From assembly GCA_910587015.1 (NCBI GenBank), contig CAJUME010000002.1:1-51213 (forward strand): a stretch of DNA of 51,213 nucleotides, written 5' to 3'. Source of the DNA: an uncultured Christensenella sp. (lineage in GTDB: Bacteria; Bacillota; Clostridia; Christensenellales; Borkfalkiaceae). Positions 34,502 through 41,461 of the stretch are shown here, one piece after another. The position numbers and the translations under genes are program-made. Below the pieces are notes generated by a model. It was not told where the DNA came from, searched no databases, and saw nothing but the letters and a program-made list of their open reading frames with translations. Each line of letters starts with the position of its first letter. Position 1 is the stretch's first letter.

Positions 34502-35320
34502 ATGGACATCTGGCAAGCAGTCATACTCGGCTTTGTGCAGGGCTTAACTGAATTTTTACCCGTGTCATCCTCGGGTCATATTGCATTTTTACAAGGCGTA
34601 TTCGGTATTAACGATTCTGATACCGCCTTGTTTTTTACTATAATTCTGCACCTCGGCACCCTTGTCGCGGTGTGCGTGGTGTTTTGGCGGGATATTCTCG
34701 CGCTGTTCAAAAAGCCCTTCAAAACGCTCGGTTTTCTTGTGCTTGCAACAATTCCCGCGGGCATTACGGGCATTCTGTTCAAAATTTTCGATTTGGACAA
34801 TGTGTTTTTCGGCAAATATATGTGGATTTGCCTTGCAGTGTTCTTTTTTTGCACCGCAACGCTGTTGCTTGTTACCGAATTAGTCGCAAAGCGCAGACTG
34901 AATACCTTGCCAGTATGCTTAAAAACGGTTATACCCATGGGGCTTGCGCAGGCAGTCGCCGTATTGCCGGGGATTTCGAGGAGCGGCTCCACAATCTGCG
35001 CGGGCACGATTGCGGGCTGTCAGAGGGAAGAGGTAGCAAAATTTTCGTTTATAATGAGCATACCCGTAATTTTGGGCAGCTTTGTGGTGGAGCTTGCCTC
35101 GGGCATAGCCAGCGGAGAAATAGCCCGGTCCTTTGCCGAGGGCGGGGCCACGCTCGGCTGGTCGGTTGCGCTCGGGTTTATAGTTTCCGCCGCGGCGGGG
35201 CTGTTTGCAATCAAAATTATGTTAAAGGTCATACAAAAGGCAAATTACAAGTGGTTTTCGGCATACTTGCTTGCCTTGTCGATAGTGTGCGTGGTTTTGC
35301 AGTTTACTGTATTTGCATAA
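34502..35320 (+). CDS. uppP: Undecaprenyl-diphosphatase (BacA type)
   Basis: Integral membrane phosphatase that recycles undecaprenyl pyrophosphate to the carrier used for peptidoglycan and for the polysaccharide locus in this window; it also gives bacitracin tolerance. The 272 residues contain the two active-site motifs QGLTEFLPVSSSGH (residues ~14-27) and LPGISRSGST, with about eight helices. Its length is normal. It is separated from the lipoprotein gene by a hairpin. Confidence 0.96.
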   Translation: MDIWQAVILGFVQGLTEFLPVSSSGHIAFLQGVFGINDSDTALFFTIILHLGTLVAVCVVFWRDILALFKKPFKTLGFLVLATIPAGITGILFKIFDLDNVFFGKYMWICLAVFFFCTATLLLVTELVAKRRLNTLPVCLKTVIPMGLAQAVAVLPGISRSGSTICAGTIAGCQREEVAKFSFIMSIPVILGSFVVELASGIASGEIARSFAEGGATLGWSVALGFIVSAAAGLFAIKIMLKVIQKANYKWFSAYLLALSIVCVVLQFTVFA

Positions 35321-35348
35321 AAAAAGGGGGACGACTTGCTTCGTCCCC
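35319..35348 (-). terminator. Terminator of the XRE gene at 35351
   Basis: Arms GGGGACGA (35327-35334) and TCGTCCCC (35341-35348). Read on the minus strand the stem is followed by C and seven T, so it mainly ends the XRE transcript that converges on uppP. Confidence 0.8.
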
Positions 35349-35350
35349 AT

Positions 35351-35557
35351 TCAATATTCCGATTTACCGAGTAAATAGTCCGTGCTTGTGCAAAAAATTT
35401 CCGACAAGGCAATCAGCATATCGAACCCGCATTCCCGCTGTCCGTTCTCCCAGTACGCTATAAGCCGCACGGAAACGTTCAGTTTTTCCGCAAGCTCTGC
35501 CCGCGAAATTCCCTTTTCGTTCCGCAAATCTCTCAGTCTTTCGCTAAATCTGTTCAT
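35351..35557 (-). CDS. XRE-family regulator of the adjacent ABC exporter
   Basis: A 68-residue single-domain DNA-binding protein. The helix-turn-helix is ISRAELAEKLNVSVRLIAYWENGQRE, followed by LIALSEIFCTSTDYLLGKSEY. ATG 35557 is preferred to an earlier one (35599), because the upstream residues lie in the operator region. The gene is divergent from an ABC-2 exporter whose promoter contains the palindrome GAAC-GTTTT-GTTC; a second copy lies just upstream of this gene. It is therefore a likely repressor of the exporter and of itself. Confidence 0.88.
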   Translation of the reverse strand: MNRFSERLRDLRNEKGISRAELAEKLNVSVRLIAYWENGQRECGFDMLIALSEIFCTSTDYLLGKSEY

Positions 35558-35570
35558 ATAATAAATATTA

Positions 35571-35583
35571 GAACGTTTTGTTC
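35571..35583. promoter_or_regulatory. Operator copy 1 (XRE side)
   Basis: GAACGTTTTGTTC, with inverted arms GAAC/GTTC. It lies directly behind a possible XRE -10 box (TAATAT on the minus strand, 35565-35570) and is identical to the copy at 35601, 30 bp away. Confidence 0.8.
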
Positions 35584-35592
35584 CAATTATGC

Positions 35593-35621
35593 TTGACATG
35601 GAACGTTTTGTTCTTTATAAT
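35593..35621 (+). promoter_or_regulatory. Consensus promoter of the ABC exporter with operator copy 2 in its spacer
   Basis: TTGACA (35593-35598) - 17 nt - TATAAT (35616-35621) is a perfect sigma-A promoter. The spacer holds GAACGTTTTGTTC (35601-35613), so a bound XRE protein would block RNA polymerase. Confidence 0.88.
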
Positions 35622-35652
35622 TGCCTTGTAATCAAAAACCGGAGCTTAATAA

Positions 35653-36429
35653 ATGGAAGAAATTTTAAGGGTAGAGAACCTGAAAAAGGTCTTTAAGCTG
35701 TCGCGCAGACAGCAAAAGCTTGAAAAGACAAGCTCGGCAATCAAGGTTGCCGTAGACGATTTGTCCTTTTCGGTCAACCGCGGAGAAATTTTCGGGCTTT
35801 TGGGGCCGAACGGCGCGGGCAAGACCACAACGCTGAGAATGCTTGCAACGCTTATAAAGCCGGACAGCGGCGATGCGTTCATTGACGGAAAAAGCGTCGT
35901 TAAGGAGGCCGACGCCGTGCGCGGCAAAATAGGCTTTCTTACAAGCGAGCTTAAGCTTGAGGAATTTTTTTCGCCAAGCTATCTTTACGACTTTTTCAGC
36001 GAGCTGTACGGGGTTGAGCGCACCGTACGCGATGAAAGAAAGCGGAAATTGTTTGCAAAATTCGGCATTGACCGCTTTGCGGAAATTAAGTTCGGCAATC
36101 TTTCCACGGGTATGAAGCAGAAGGTTTCGCTTGTTGTTTCTGTCGTTCACGACCCCGATTTTATCATTTTCGACGAGCCGACTAACGGGCTTGACGTGCT
36201 GACCGCAAAGGTTGTCACCGACTTTTTGGAGGAGCTGCGCGCGGCTGGCAAAACGGTTATACTTTCCACGCATATATTTTCGCTTGTGGAAAAGCTGTGC
36301 GACAGGGTCGGTATTATAATTGACGGAAAGCTGGTCGCGCTGGACACTCTTGAAAATATCACCAAGGACAGCAATCTCGAGGATACATTTTTCGGCTTGT
36401 ACCGAAAATTCACGGGGGAGGGCATATGA
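35653..36429 (+). CDS. ABC-2 exporter ATP-binding protein (NatA-like)
   Basis: A 258-residue ATPase with Walker A GPNGAGKTT, signature LSTGMKQK (TG in place of the usual GG), Walker B FIIFDEPTNGLD and the H-loop LSTHIF. About 30 extra residues (LSRRQQKLEKTSSAIKVA) sit before the core strand, as in NatA/CcmA-like subgroups. It drives the permease at 36426, whose start overlaps its stop. The substrate could be a cation, drug or peptide. Transcription starts at the operator-controlled promoter. Confidence 0.92.
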   Translation: MEEILRVENLKKVFKLSRRQQKLEKTSSAIKVAVDDLSFSVNRGEIFGLLGPNGAGKTTTLRMLATLIKPDSGDAFIDGKSVVKEADAVRGKIGFLTSELKLEEFFSPSYLYDFFSELYGVERTVRDERKRKLFAKFGIDRFAEIKFGNLSTGMKQKVSLVVSVVHDPDFIIFDEPTNGLDVLTAKVVTDFLEELRAAGKTVILSTHIFSLVEKLCDRVGIIIDGKLVALDTLENITKDSNLEDTFFGLYRKFTGEGI

Positions 36430-37541
36430 AAAACGTTCTGACGATAGTAAAAAAGGAATTTGCCCGCTTTTTTAAGGACAAAAGAATGGTTTTGACGGTG
36501 TTTTTGCCGGGGTTGCTTATTTTTGCGCTTTATTCCATTTTGGGCGCGGTTATGAGCGAGAAGAACGAGGTGCCCGACGGCTTTAAGCCGTATGCGTATT
36601 TCATTGATATGCCCGAGAAGTATTCCGCGCCGCTTGCGGGGCTTGTGACTTTGTGCGAGGACGCCTTGACCGAGGAGCAGGCCATGGACAAGGCTGAGGC
36701 GGGCGAGCTTGTCGTGGCGAAATATGTGCACGGCAACGGCGGTGCGGCAGACGAAATCCGTATTTTTTATAATTCTTCAAGCAAGGACGCCGATTTAGGC
36801 TACCGTATTTTAAGCGGGCATTTCGCACGGTTGCAAAATCCCGACTTTGTGATAAACAAATCGGAAGACGTTACATTTGATTTTGCAAAGGACAGCGGTG
36901 CCGCAAGCGTGCTTGCAATGCTTATCCCTATGCTTATGTTCTCGCTTCTGGCGTCCTCGTGCATGGCTGTCGCGCCCGAATCGATTGCGGGCGAAAAGGA
37001 AAGGGGTACCATGGCGACAATGCTGATTACGCCGATAAGGCGCTGGCAGCTTGCGCTCGGCAAAATAATAAGTTTGACGTGCTTTGCCATGCTTAGCGGT
37101 ATTTCAAGCTTCCTCGGCGTAATTTTTTCGCTTCCGAAGCTCGTCGGCGGGCTTGCGGTTGCGGGCGCGCTGACCTATACGGTAGGCGATTACTTTATGA
37201 TTTTTGCGCTGATAATTTCGATTGTGTTCGTCATAATCGCGGCGTTTTCGGTTGTTTCGTGCTTTGCAAAAAGCGTAAAGGAGTCAGCCTCGCTTATCGG
37301 ACCTTTAATGATTGTAATTATTCTGTTGGGGTTGGCGTCGTCAATGGTTCCGTTCACGTCAATCGGCTACTATTTAATTCCGCTTATGGGCAGCGGAATG
37401 GCAGTTTCCTCAATTATGGGTCTGTCGGTAAACGGGCTGGGCGTGGCTTTGGCGGTTTTGTCCAACCTTGTGGCGGCGGCGGGGCTGACCGTTCTGCTCG
37501 CGTTTATGTTCAGAAGCGAGAGGATAATGTTCAAAAGATAA
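36426..37541 (+). CDS. ABC-2 exporter permease (NatB-like)
   Basis: A 371-residue membrane subunit. One helix near the N-terminus (LTVFLPGLLIFALYSILGAV) is followed by an extracytoplasmic domain of roughly 130 residues, then five helices in the C-terminal half, including MLIPMLMFSLLASSCMAVAPESIAGEKERGTMATMLITPI, the family's diagnostic EKERGT segment. This is the NatB/ABC2_membrane_3 pattern. It overlaps the ATPase gene by four bases and ends before a strong terminator. Confidence 0.9.
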   Translation: MKNVLTIVKKEFARFFKDKRMVLTVFLPGLLIFALYSILGAVMSEKNEVPDGFKPYAYFIDMPEKYSAPLAGLVTLCEDALTEEQAMDKAEAGELVVAKYVHGNGGAADEIRIFYNSSSKDADLGYRILSGHFARLQNPDFVINKSEDVTFDFAKDSGAASVLAMLIPMLMFSLLASSCMAVAPESIAGEKERGTMATMLITPIRRWQLALGKIISLTCFAMLSGISSFLGVIFSLPKLVGGLAVAGALTYTVGDYFMIFALIISIVFVIIAAFSVVSCFAKSVKESASLIGPLMIVIILLGLASSMVPFTSIGYYLIPLMGSGMAVSSIMGLSVNGLGVALAVLSNLVAAAGLTVLLAFMFRSERIMFKR

Positions 37542-37558
37542 TTTAATTATAAAAATAA

Positions 37559-37600
37559 GGCCGTCCGCGCAGAAATTGTTGCGCGGACGGCCGTTCTTAT
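37559..37600 (+). terminator. Terminator of the ABC-2 exporter operon
   Basis: A 12-bp stem GGCCGTCCGCGC (37559-37570) with 37581-37592, ten-base loop, then GTTCTTATT. It separates the operon from the convergent SRP RNA gene. Confidence 0.85.
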
Positions 37601-37601
37601 T

Positions 37602-37626
37602 AAAAAAAGCTGTGCAGTCTTTTTTG
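37602..37626 (-). terminator. A/T-flanked hairpin ending the SRP RNA transcript
   Basis: On the minus strand AAAAAAAG-A-CTG pairs with CAG-CTTTTTTT around two bases, giving a hairpin with a run of seven T at its end. The near-symmetry may make it work in both directions. Confidence 0.6.
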
Positions 37627-37627
37627 C

Positions 37628-37875
37628 CGAAGCAAACCGAAACGTAAGCTGTACAGGTAGCTACTCCAAAGCTACCTTATGGCACACCGACGCGACTGTT
37701 TAGTGCTGCTACATCCCTGTCCTGACACGGTTCGCAGCTGTCGGTTGCATAAGACCTTGGCATCAACACCCCTTATACAGCGCAGCTTTCCATTTGCTTC
37801 GTCGAGAAAGACGTTCAGTCCTGCTATAGCGGATTGCAGGTACAGGGCACCGCTAACTCCCCACTTAGCACAGTG
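37628..37875 (-). ncRNA. ffs: Signal recognition particle RNA, large Firmicutes type
   Basis: Read on the minus strand, the 5' part GTGCTAAGTGGGGAGTTAGC...GGTGCCCTGTACC...CAATCCGCTATAGC is the Alu domain of Clostridia SRP RNA. The S-domain core is at 37700-37735: CCGTGTCAGG-ACA-GGGA-TGT-AGCAGCAC, equivalent to the standard CAGGUCCGGAAGGAAGCAG. Here the loop-closing stem is ACA/TGT and the tetraloop GGGA rather than GGAA. The RNA binds Ffh and targets membrane and secreted proteins. The ends are approximate, set by the promoter (37881-37909) and the A/T-rich hairpin. Confidence 0.93.
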
Positions 37876-37880
37876 CAATA

Positions 37881-37909
37881 AGTTTAGCAAAATTCCCGCA
37901 AAAAAGCAA
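37881..37909 (-). promoter_or_regulatory. Promoter of the SRP RNA
   Basis: On the minus strand TTGCTT (37904-37909) - 17 nt - TAAACT (37881-37886), predicted start near 37875. Confidence 0.55.
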
Positions 37910-37964
37910 GCGATTTTGCGCACAAGTTGGGTTGTGCAATTTTTGTGCGGCAAAGGTTATAGGC

Positions 37965-37993
37965 TTGACTTTTTATTGTCAATACTCTATTAT
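37965..37993 (+). promoter_or_regulatory. Promoter of mrp
   Basis: TTGACT (37965-37970) - 17 nt - TATTAT (37988-37993); ribosome site AAGGCGG shortly before the ATG at 38021. Confidence 0.75.
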
Positions 37994-38020
37994 ATAACAA
38001 AATATAAAAGGCGGTAAATT

Positions 38021-38854
38021 ATGGCTGATAAATGTTCGCATGATTGCTCTTCGTGCGGGGAAAGCTGCTCCTCCCGCGATAAAAAAAGCTTGCTTAAAAG
38101 CCCGCATCAGTTCAGCGATATAAAAAAGGTTATCGCCGTTGTTTCCGGCAAGGGCGGCGTAGGCAAATCTATGACCTGCGCTTTGCTTGCGGCGGCGGCG
38201 CAGAATAAGGGTAACGTTACTGCGGTTATGGACGCGGATATTACGGGGCCCTCGGTTCCTAAGATGTTTGGCGTGCACGAGCGCGCAACCGGCAGTGAAA
38301 ACGGCATTCTTCCCGTTATATCCGAGGGCGGCGTACAGATAATGTCTATGAACGTTTTGCTTGAAAACGAGGCGGAGCCCGTTGTATGGCGCGGGTCGCT
38401 TATTTCCGGCACGGTTTTGCAGTTCTGGACGGACGTAATCTGGACGGGGGTGGATATTATGTTCATCGATATGCCACCCGGCACGGGCGACGTGCCGCTG
38501 ACCGTGTTTCAGAGCATTCCCATTGACGGCGTAATAGTTGTGACCACGCCGCAGGATTTGGTGGGTATGATTGTGGAAAAGGCGGTAAATATGGCGCAGA
38601 TGATGAACGTGCCTATTTTGGGCATTGTGGAGAATATGAGCTATATCAAATGCCCCGACTGCGGCAGAAAAATTTCGGTATTCGGCGACAGCTCGGTAGA
38701 CGCGCTTGCGCTCGAGCACGGCATACCCGCGGTTGCAAAGCTGCCCATTGACCCTGCGCTTACAAAATCGGCGGACGGCGGCAATATCGAGAATATTGAA
38801 AATAACCCGCTTTGCGAATTTTTGGATAAAATTCTCGGTCAGATTAAAAAATAA
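38021..38854 (+). CDS. mrp: Mrp/NBP35-family iron-sulfur carrier ATPase
   Basis: P-loop ATPase thought to assemble or carry [4Fe-4S] clusters to apoproteins in the cytoplasm. The 277 residues have an N-terminal cysteine cluster CSHDCSSCGESC (residues 5-16), the deviant Walker A SGKGGVGKS (42-50), DADITGPSVPK, Walker B-like FIDMPPGTGD, and near 212 the CPDC pair that bridges the dimer's cluster. It could serve the iron-sulfur enzymes nearby (fumarase, radical SAM protein). It has its own promoter and terminator. Confidence 0.94.
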   Translation: MADKCSHDCSSCGESCSSRDKKSLLKSPHQFSDIKKVIAVVSGKGGVGKSMTCALLAAAAQNKGNVTAVMDADITGPSVPKMFGVHERATGSENGILPVISEGGVQIMSMNVLLENEAEPVVWRGSLISGTVLQFWTDVIWTGVDIMFIDMPPGTGDVPLTVFQSIPIDGVIVVTTPQDLVGMIVEKAVNMAQMMNVPILGIVENMSYIKCPDCGRKISVFGDSSVDALALEHGIPAVAKLPIDPALTKSADGGNIENIENNPLCEFLDKILGQIKK

Positions 38855-38867
38855 TACGGCTATATTA

Positions 38868-38916
38868 AAGCCGCCCGCGCTTTTGCTTTAAGCGCGGGCG
38901 GCTTGTTTTTTGTTTT
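38868..38916 (+). terminator. Terminator of mrp
   Basis: A 15-bp perfect stem, 38868-38882 with 38890-38904, followed by GTTTTTTGTTTTT. Confidence 0.9.
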
Positions 38917-38928
38917 TCAGCTCTTGCT

Positions 38929-39657
38929 TCAGTCTTTTTTTTCGGGCAGATATTTCCAGTATCGCACGGGCATAGAGCCCTTCATTTGCTTTTCGTGCGG
39001 GCGTTCTGTTACGTTAATGGACTTGTAATACTTTTTCCACAGCGTTTCAAAAGTCCTTTCGTATTCGGACAAATAAATTTCCGCTTCGCCCGCATAGCCC
39101 ATAATCCATTCATGTCCGTTGTACATACCCGCAATTTTGCGCTTTAAATCGTGAATTACAAACCGCTCGCTTTTAAATCTTTCCGCAAAGTGCGGCATTA
39201 AAAGCTCGGTTATGTCGTTATCGGGCGAATAAGGCGCGTAAAAAGCGCCGTTTGCGCTCTCCATAAACCTCAGCAAGCCTTTAAGGCGGTGTATTTCGCC
39301 CGTAACCATATATAAAATATCGTTAAAATCCACAACCTCGGGCAGATTATACGCGTTTTTTACGGGCGCTTTTTTCTTCATAAGCGCCTTGATATATTCG
39401 AAGGCGGTCTGTTCTTTCAAGCTGTCGCAGCTTCTCAAAACAAACGCAATATCGGCAAGCGCTTCGCCGTCTGCGCGGTTGATTGCCGTCTTAACGCGTT
39501 CGCTCTTTGTATAGTCTGCTTCTATCCGCACAATTTCGCTGTCCAGTGACAGCTGAACCTCGCTGTTGGAGGTTATTATGCAGTCGCTTATATTAAACGC
39601 CCCGAAAACGGCGGTAAAAAACCCGTCAAGCGTGCCGTCGCAAATAAAAATCTTCAT
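38929..39657 (-). CDS. DUF4130 / TIGR03915-type DNA metabolism protein
   Basis: A 242-residue protein of the family always found beside the radical-SAM protein of type TIGR03916. Features are the N-terminus IFICDGTLDGFFTAVF, a GEIHRLKGLLRFMESANGAFYAPYSPDNDITELLMPHFAERF block and a final ERPHEKQMKGSMPVRYWKYLPEK. The second half resembles a uracil-DNA-glycosylase-associated domain in larger proteins. A role in repair of damaged DNA together with its partner is inferred from pairing; no biochemical activity is established that I know of. The start overlaps the partner's stop by four bases. Confidence 0.88.
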   Translation of the reverse strand: MKIFICDGTLDGFFTAVFGAFNISDCIITSNSEVQLSLDSEIVRIEADYTKSERVKTAINRADGEALADIAFVLRSCDSLKEQTAFEYIKALMKKKAPVKNAYNLPEVVDFNDILYMVTGEIHRLKGLLRFMESANGAFYAPYSPDNDITELLMPHFAERFKSERFVIHDLKRKIAGMYNGHEWIMGYAGEAEIYLSEYERTFETLWKKYYKSINVTERPHEKQMKGSMPVRYWKYLPEKKD

Positions 39658-40907
39658 ATATTCCCCGTGAGGGCGGAGATGGCGGTAGGGGTATCGGAAA
39701 ACATCGAAAGCTGTTCGCTTACCTCGTGACTGCCGTCTATAAGCAGTGCGGTCTGCACCCTTGCAAAGCCGTCCGCGCCGTAAAATTTGCCCTTGCAGGT
39801 TATAAAGTGCTTCGCCCTCTTTAATACTATGCGCATTTTTGCAAGGTTTTCGTAATCGAGGGCGGAAAATTTTCTTGCTTCCACGATTTTATACGCGCTT
39901 TTTGCGCCTATCCCCGGCACGCGCAAAAGCATTTCCAGCGGCGCGGAGTTTATTTCCACGGGAAAAAGCTGCATATTCCTGAGCGCCCACGCGCATTTGG
40001 GGTCGTATTCGGAGGAGAGGTTTTCGTTTTCCGCGCAGATTTCGTCAACGTTAAAGCCGTAAAATCTTATAAGCCAGTCCGCCTGATACAGTCGGTGCTC
40101 CCTCAAAAGCCCCGCGCCTACGGTCGGCAGCTTACTGCTTTGCACTACGGGAATGTAGGAGGAGTAGTAAACCCTTCTTAAATTCATATTTCTGTACAGC
40201 GCCTCGGTCAGCTTCAAAATTTGTCCGTCGCTCTCGGGCGAGGCGCCTATAATCATCTGCGTGGTTTGACCCGCGGGCAGAACGCGCCGCCGCATTTTAT
40301 TCAGCTTTTCGTAATCAATTGCGTCTTTAAGGCTTTTCATGGGCAGAATAAGACTGCTTTTGGTCTTTTGCGGGGCTAAAAGCTTCAACGATTTTTCGCT
40401 TGGCAGCTCTATGTTATAGCTCATTCTGTCAACCAGCTTCGCCGCCTTCATAATAAGCGTGCCGTCTGCGTGCGGTATGCCCTTTAAGTGGATATAGCCG
40501 TTAAAATTGTAAACCTTTCTAAGCCTTGTAACCGTTTCCGTCAACAGCTCCATGGTGCGGTTGGGCGTGTCAAAAACGGCGGACGACAAAAAAAGCCCCT
40601 CTATATAATTCCGCTTGTAAAAATTCACCGTCAGCTCGCAAATTTCGTCGGGCGTAATTCTCGCCCTGCGCACGTCCGCGCTCTTGCGGTTGGGGCAGTA
40701 TTCGCAGTCGTACTGGCATTCGTTGCTCATTAAAATTTTTAAAAGCGAAACGCAACGTCCGTCGGGCGTAAAGGAATGGCATATTCCACCGACCGACCCG
40801 TTGCCGAGTCCGCCAGCGCGGTTTTTTCTTGCCGAGCCGGAGGAGGAGCAGGAAACGTCGTATTTCGCGCTTTCGGTTAAAATTTCAAGTCTGTTTGCGT
40901 CTAACAT
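39654..40907 (-). CDS. Radical-SAM DNA modification/repair protein (TIGR03916 type)
   Basis: A 417-residue radical-SAM enzyme. The cluster motif is C64-x3-C68-x2-C71 (NECQYDCEYCPNR); other family blocks are FTPDGRCVSLLKILMSN, GLFLSSAVF and a C-terminal helix-hairpin-helix LLRVPGIGAKSAYKIVEAR that suggests DNA binding. It is distantly like spore photoproduct lyase in layout, but is a separate family. With DUF4130 it forms a two-gene operon. The promoter carries a palindrome at its start point, so expression is probably regulated, perhaps by DNA damage or redox state. Confidence 0.92.
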   Translation of the reverse strand: MLDANRLEILTESAKYDVSCSSSGSARKNRAGGLGNGSVGGICHSFTPDGRCVSLLKILMSNECQYDCEYCPNRKSADVRRARITPDEICELTVNFYKRNYIEGLFLSSAVFDTPNRTMELLTETVTRLRKVYNFNGYIHLKGIPHADGTLIMKAAKLVDRMSYNIELPSEKSLKLLAPQKTKSSLILPMKSLKDAIDYEKLNKMRRRVLPAGQTTQMIIGASPESDGQILKLTEALYRNMNLRRVYYSSYIPVVQSSKLPTVGAGLLREHRLYQADWLIRFYGFNVDEICAENENLSSEYDPKCAWALRNMQLFPVEINSAPLEMLLRVPGIGAKSAYKIVEARKFSALDYENLAKMRIVLKRAKHFITCKGKFYGADGFARVQTALLIDGSHEVSEQLSMFSDTPTAISALTGNI

Positions 40908-40920
40908 AGCCTTTTACCGT

Positions 40921-40942
40921 AATATAAACAAATGTTTATATT
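40921..40942. promoter_or_regulatory. Operator-like palindrome at the start point of the repair operon
   Basis: AATATAAACA (40921-40930), spacer AA, TGTTTATATT (40933-40942): perfect 10-bp arms. It is not the Firmicutes LexA box (CGAAC-N4-GTTCG). Confidence 0.75.
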
Positions 40943-40945
40943 ATT

Positions 40946-40974
40946 ATATTACCACCCCGACGCGGCTTTGTCAA
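40946..40974 (-). promoter_or_regulatory. Promoter of the radical-SAM/DUF4130 operon
   Basis: On the minus strand TTGACA (40969-40974) - 17 nt - TAATAT (40946-40951). The predicted start, near 40939, falls inside the palindrome 40921-40942. AAAGG is present before the ATG. Confidence 0.75.
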
Positions 40975-40987
40975 CGCTTTTTGCGTG

Positions 40988-41016
40988 TTGACTGCAAAGG
41001 AAAATTATGGTAAAAT
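40988..41016 (+). promoter_or_regulatory. Promoter predicting a leaderless GNAT transcript
   Basis: TTGACT (40988-40993) - 17 nt - TAAAAT (41011-41016) ends six bases before the ATG at 41023. Confidence 0.7.
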
Positions 41017-41022
41017 AAAAGT

Positions 41023-41376
41023 ATGGTACAATTAATAAGGAACGGCAATAACACAGCCTGTTGCTTTGAAGCTGTTAATGACGGCGAGGCGGTAGGTATT
41101 ATAGAGTACAAGGCATTTTGGGACGGTATGCCGTATTTAAGCCTTTTAAAAATCCGTCCGGAATATCAGGGTAAAGGGCTTGGCAGACAAGCGCTGACGC
41201 TGTTGGAAAAGCAGTTGAAAAATCAGGGCAATAAGGCGTTGCTTACGTCAACGCGCGCGGACGAGCAGGCCCAGCACTTTTACCGTGCGCTCGGCTATAA
41301 GGAATGCGGCTGTCTGGTTCTTGACAACACGCCGCTTTCACAGCCGATTGAAATATTTTTTATAAAAACGCTGTAA
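41023..41376 (+). CDS. GNAT-family N-acetyltransferase
   Basis: A small acetyltransferase of 117 residues. Acetyl-CoA binding is shown by motif A, LKIRPEYQGKGLGRQALTLLE (about residues 44-64), and motif B TRADEQAQHFYRALGYKECG. It is close to the 'GNAT family' proteins with unknown substrates in Firmicutes; it may modify a small molecule or a protein N-terminus. No Shine-Dalgarno sequence is seen and the promoter lies immediately upstream. It is separated from the response regulator by 85 bases. Confidence 0.88.
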   Translation: MVQLIRNGNNTACCFEAVNDGEAVGIIEYKAFWDGMPYLSLLKIRPEYQGKGLGRQALTLLEKQLKNQGNKALLTSTRADEQAQHFYRALGYKECGCLVLDNTPLSQPIEIFFIKTL

Positions 41377-41461
41377 ATTTCACAAATATTTCATAATAAT
41401 ATTAAATTTGTTTAAACCTCGGGGTTTATTATATAAACAGCAAAATGCTTTTGGAGATTTT

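Noticed and set aside
33434..34516. 360-residue reverse frame inside the lipoprotein gene
   Set aside because: No ribosome site or family match; the plus-strand gene has promoter, ribosome site and signal peptide.
37621..37880. CRISPR, tmRNA or RNase P RNA in the gene-free region
   Set aside because: The minus strand matches the large SRP RNA (Alu domain and S-domain core); no repeats with spacers, no tag peptide and no RNase P P4 motif.
38021..38854. ParA/MinD-type partition protein
   Set aside because: The N-terminal cysteine cluster and the C-terminal CPDC pair identify it as Mrp/NBP35 rather than a partition ATPase.
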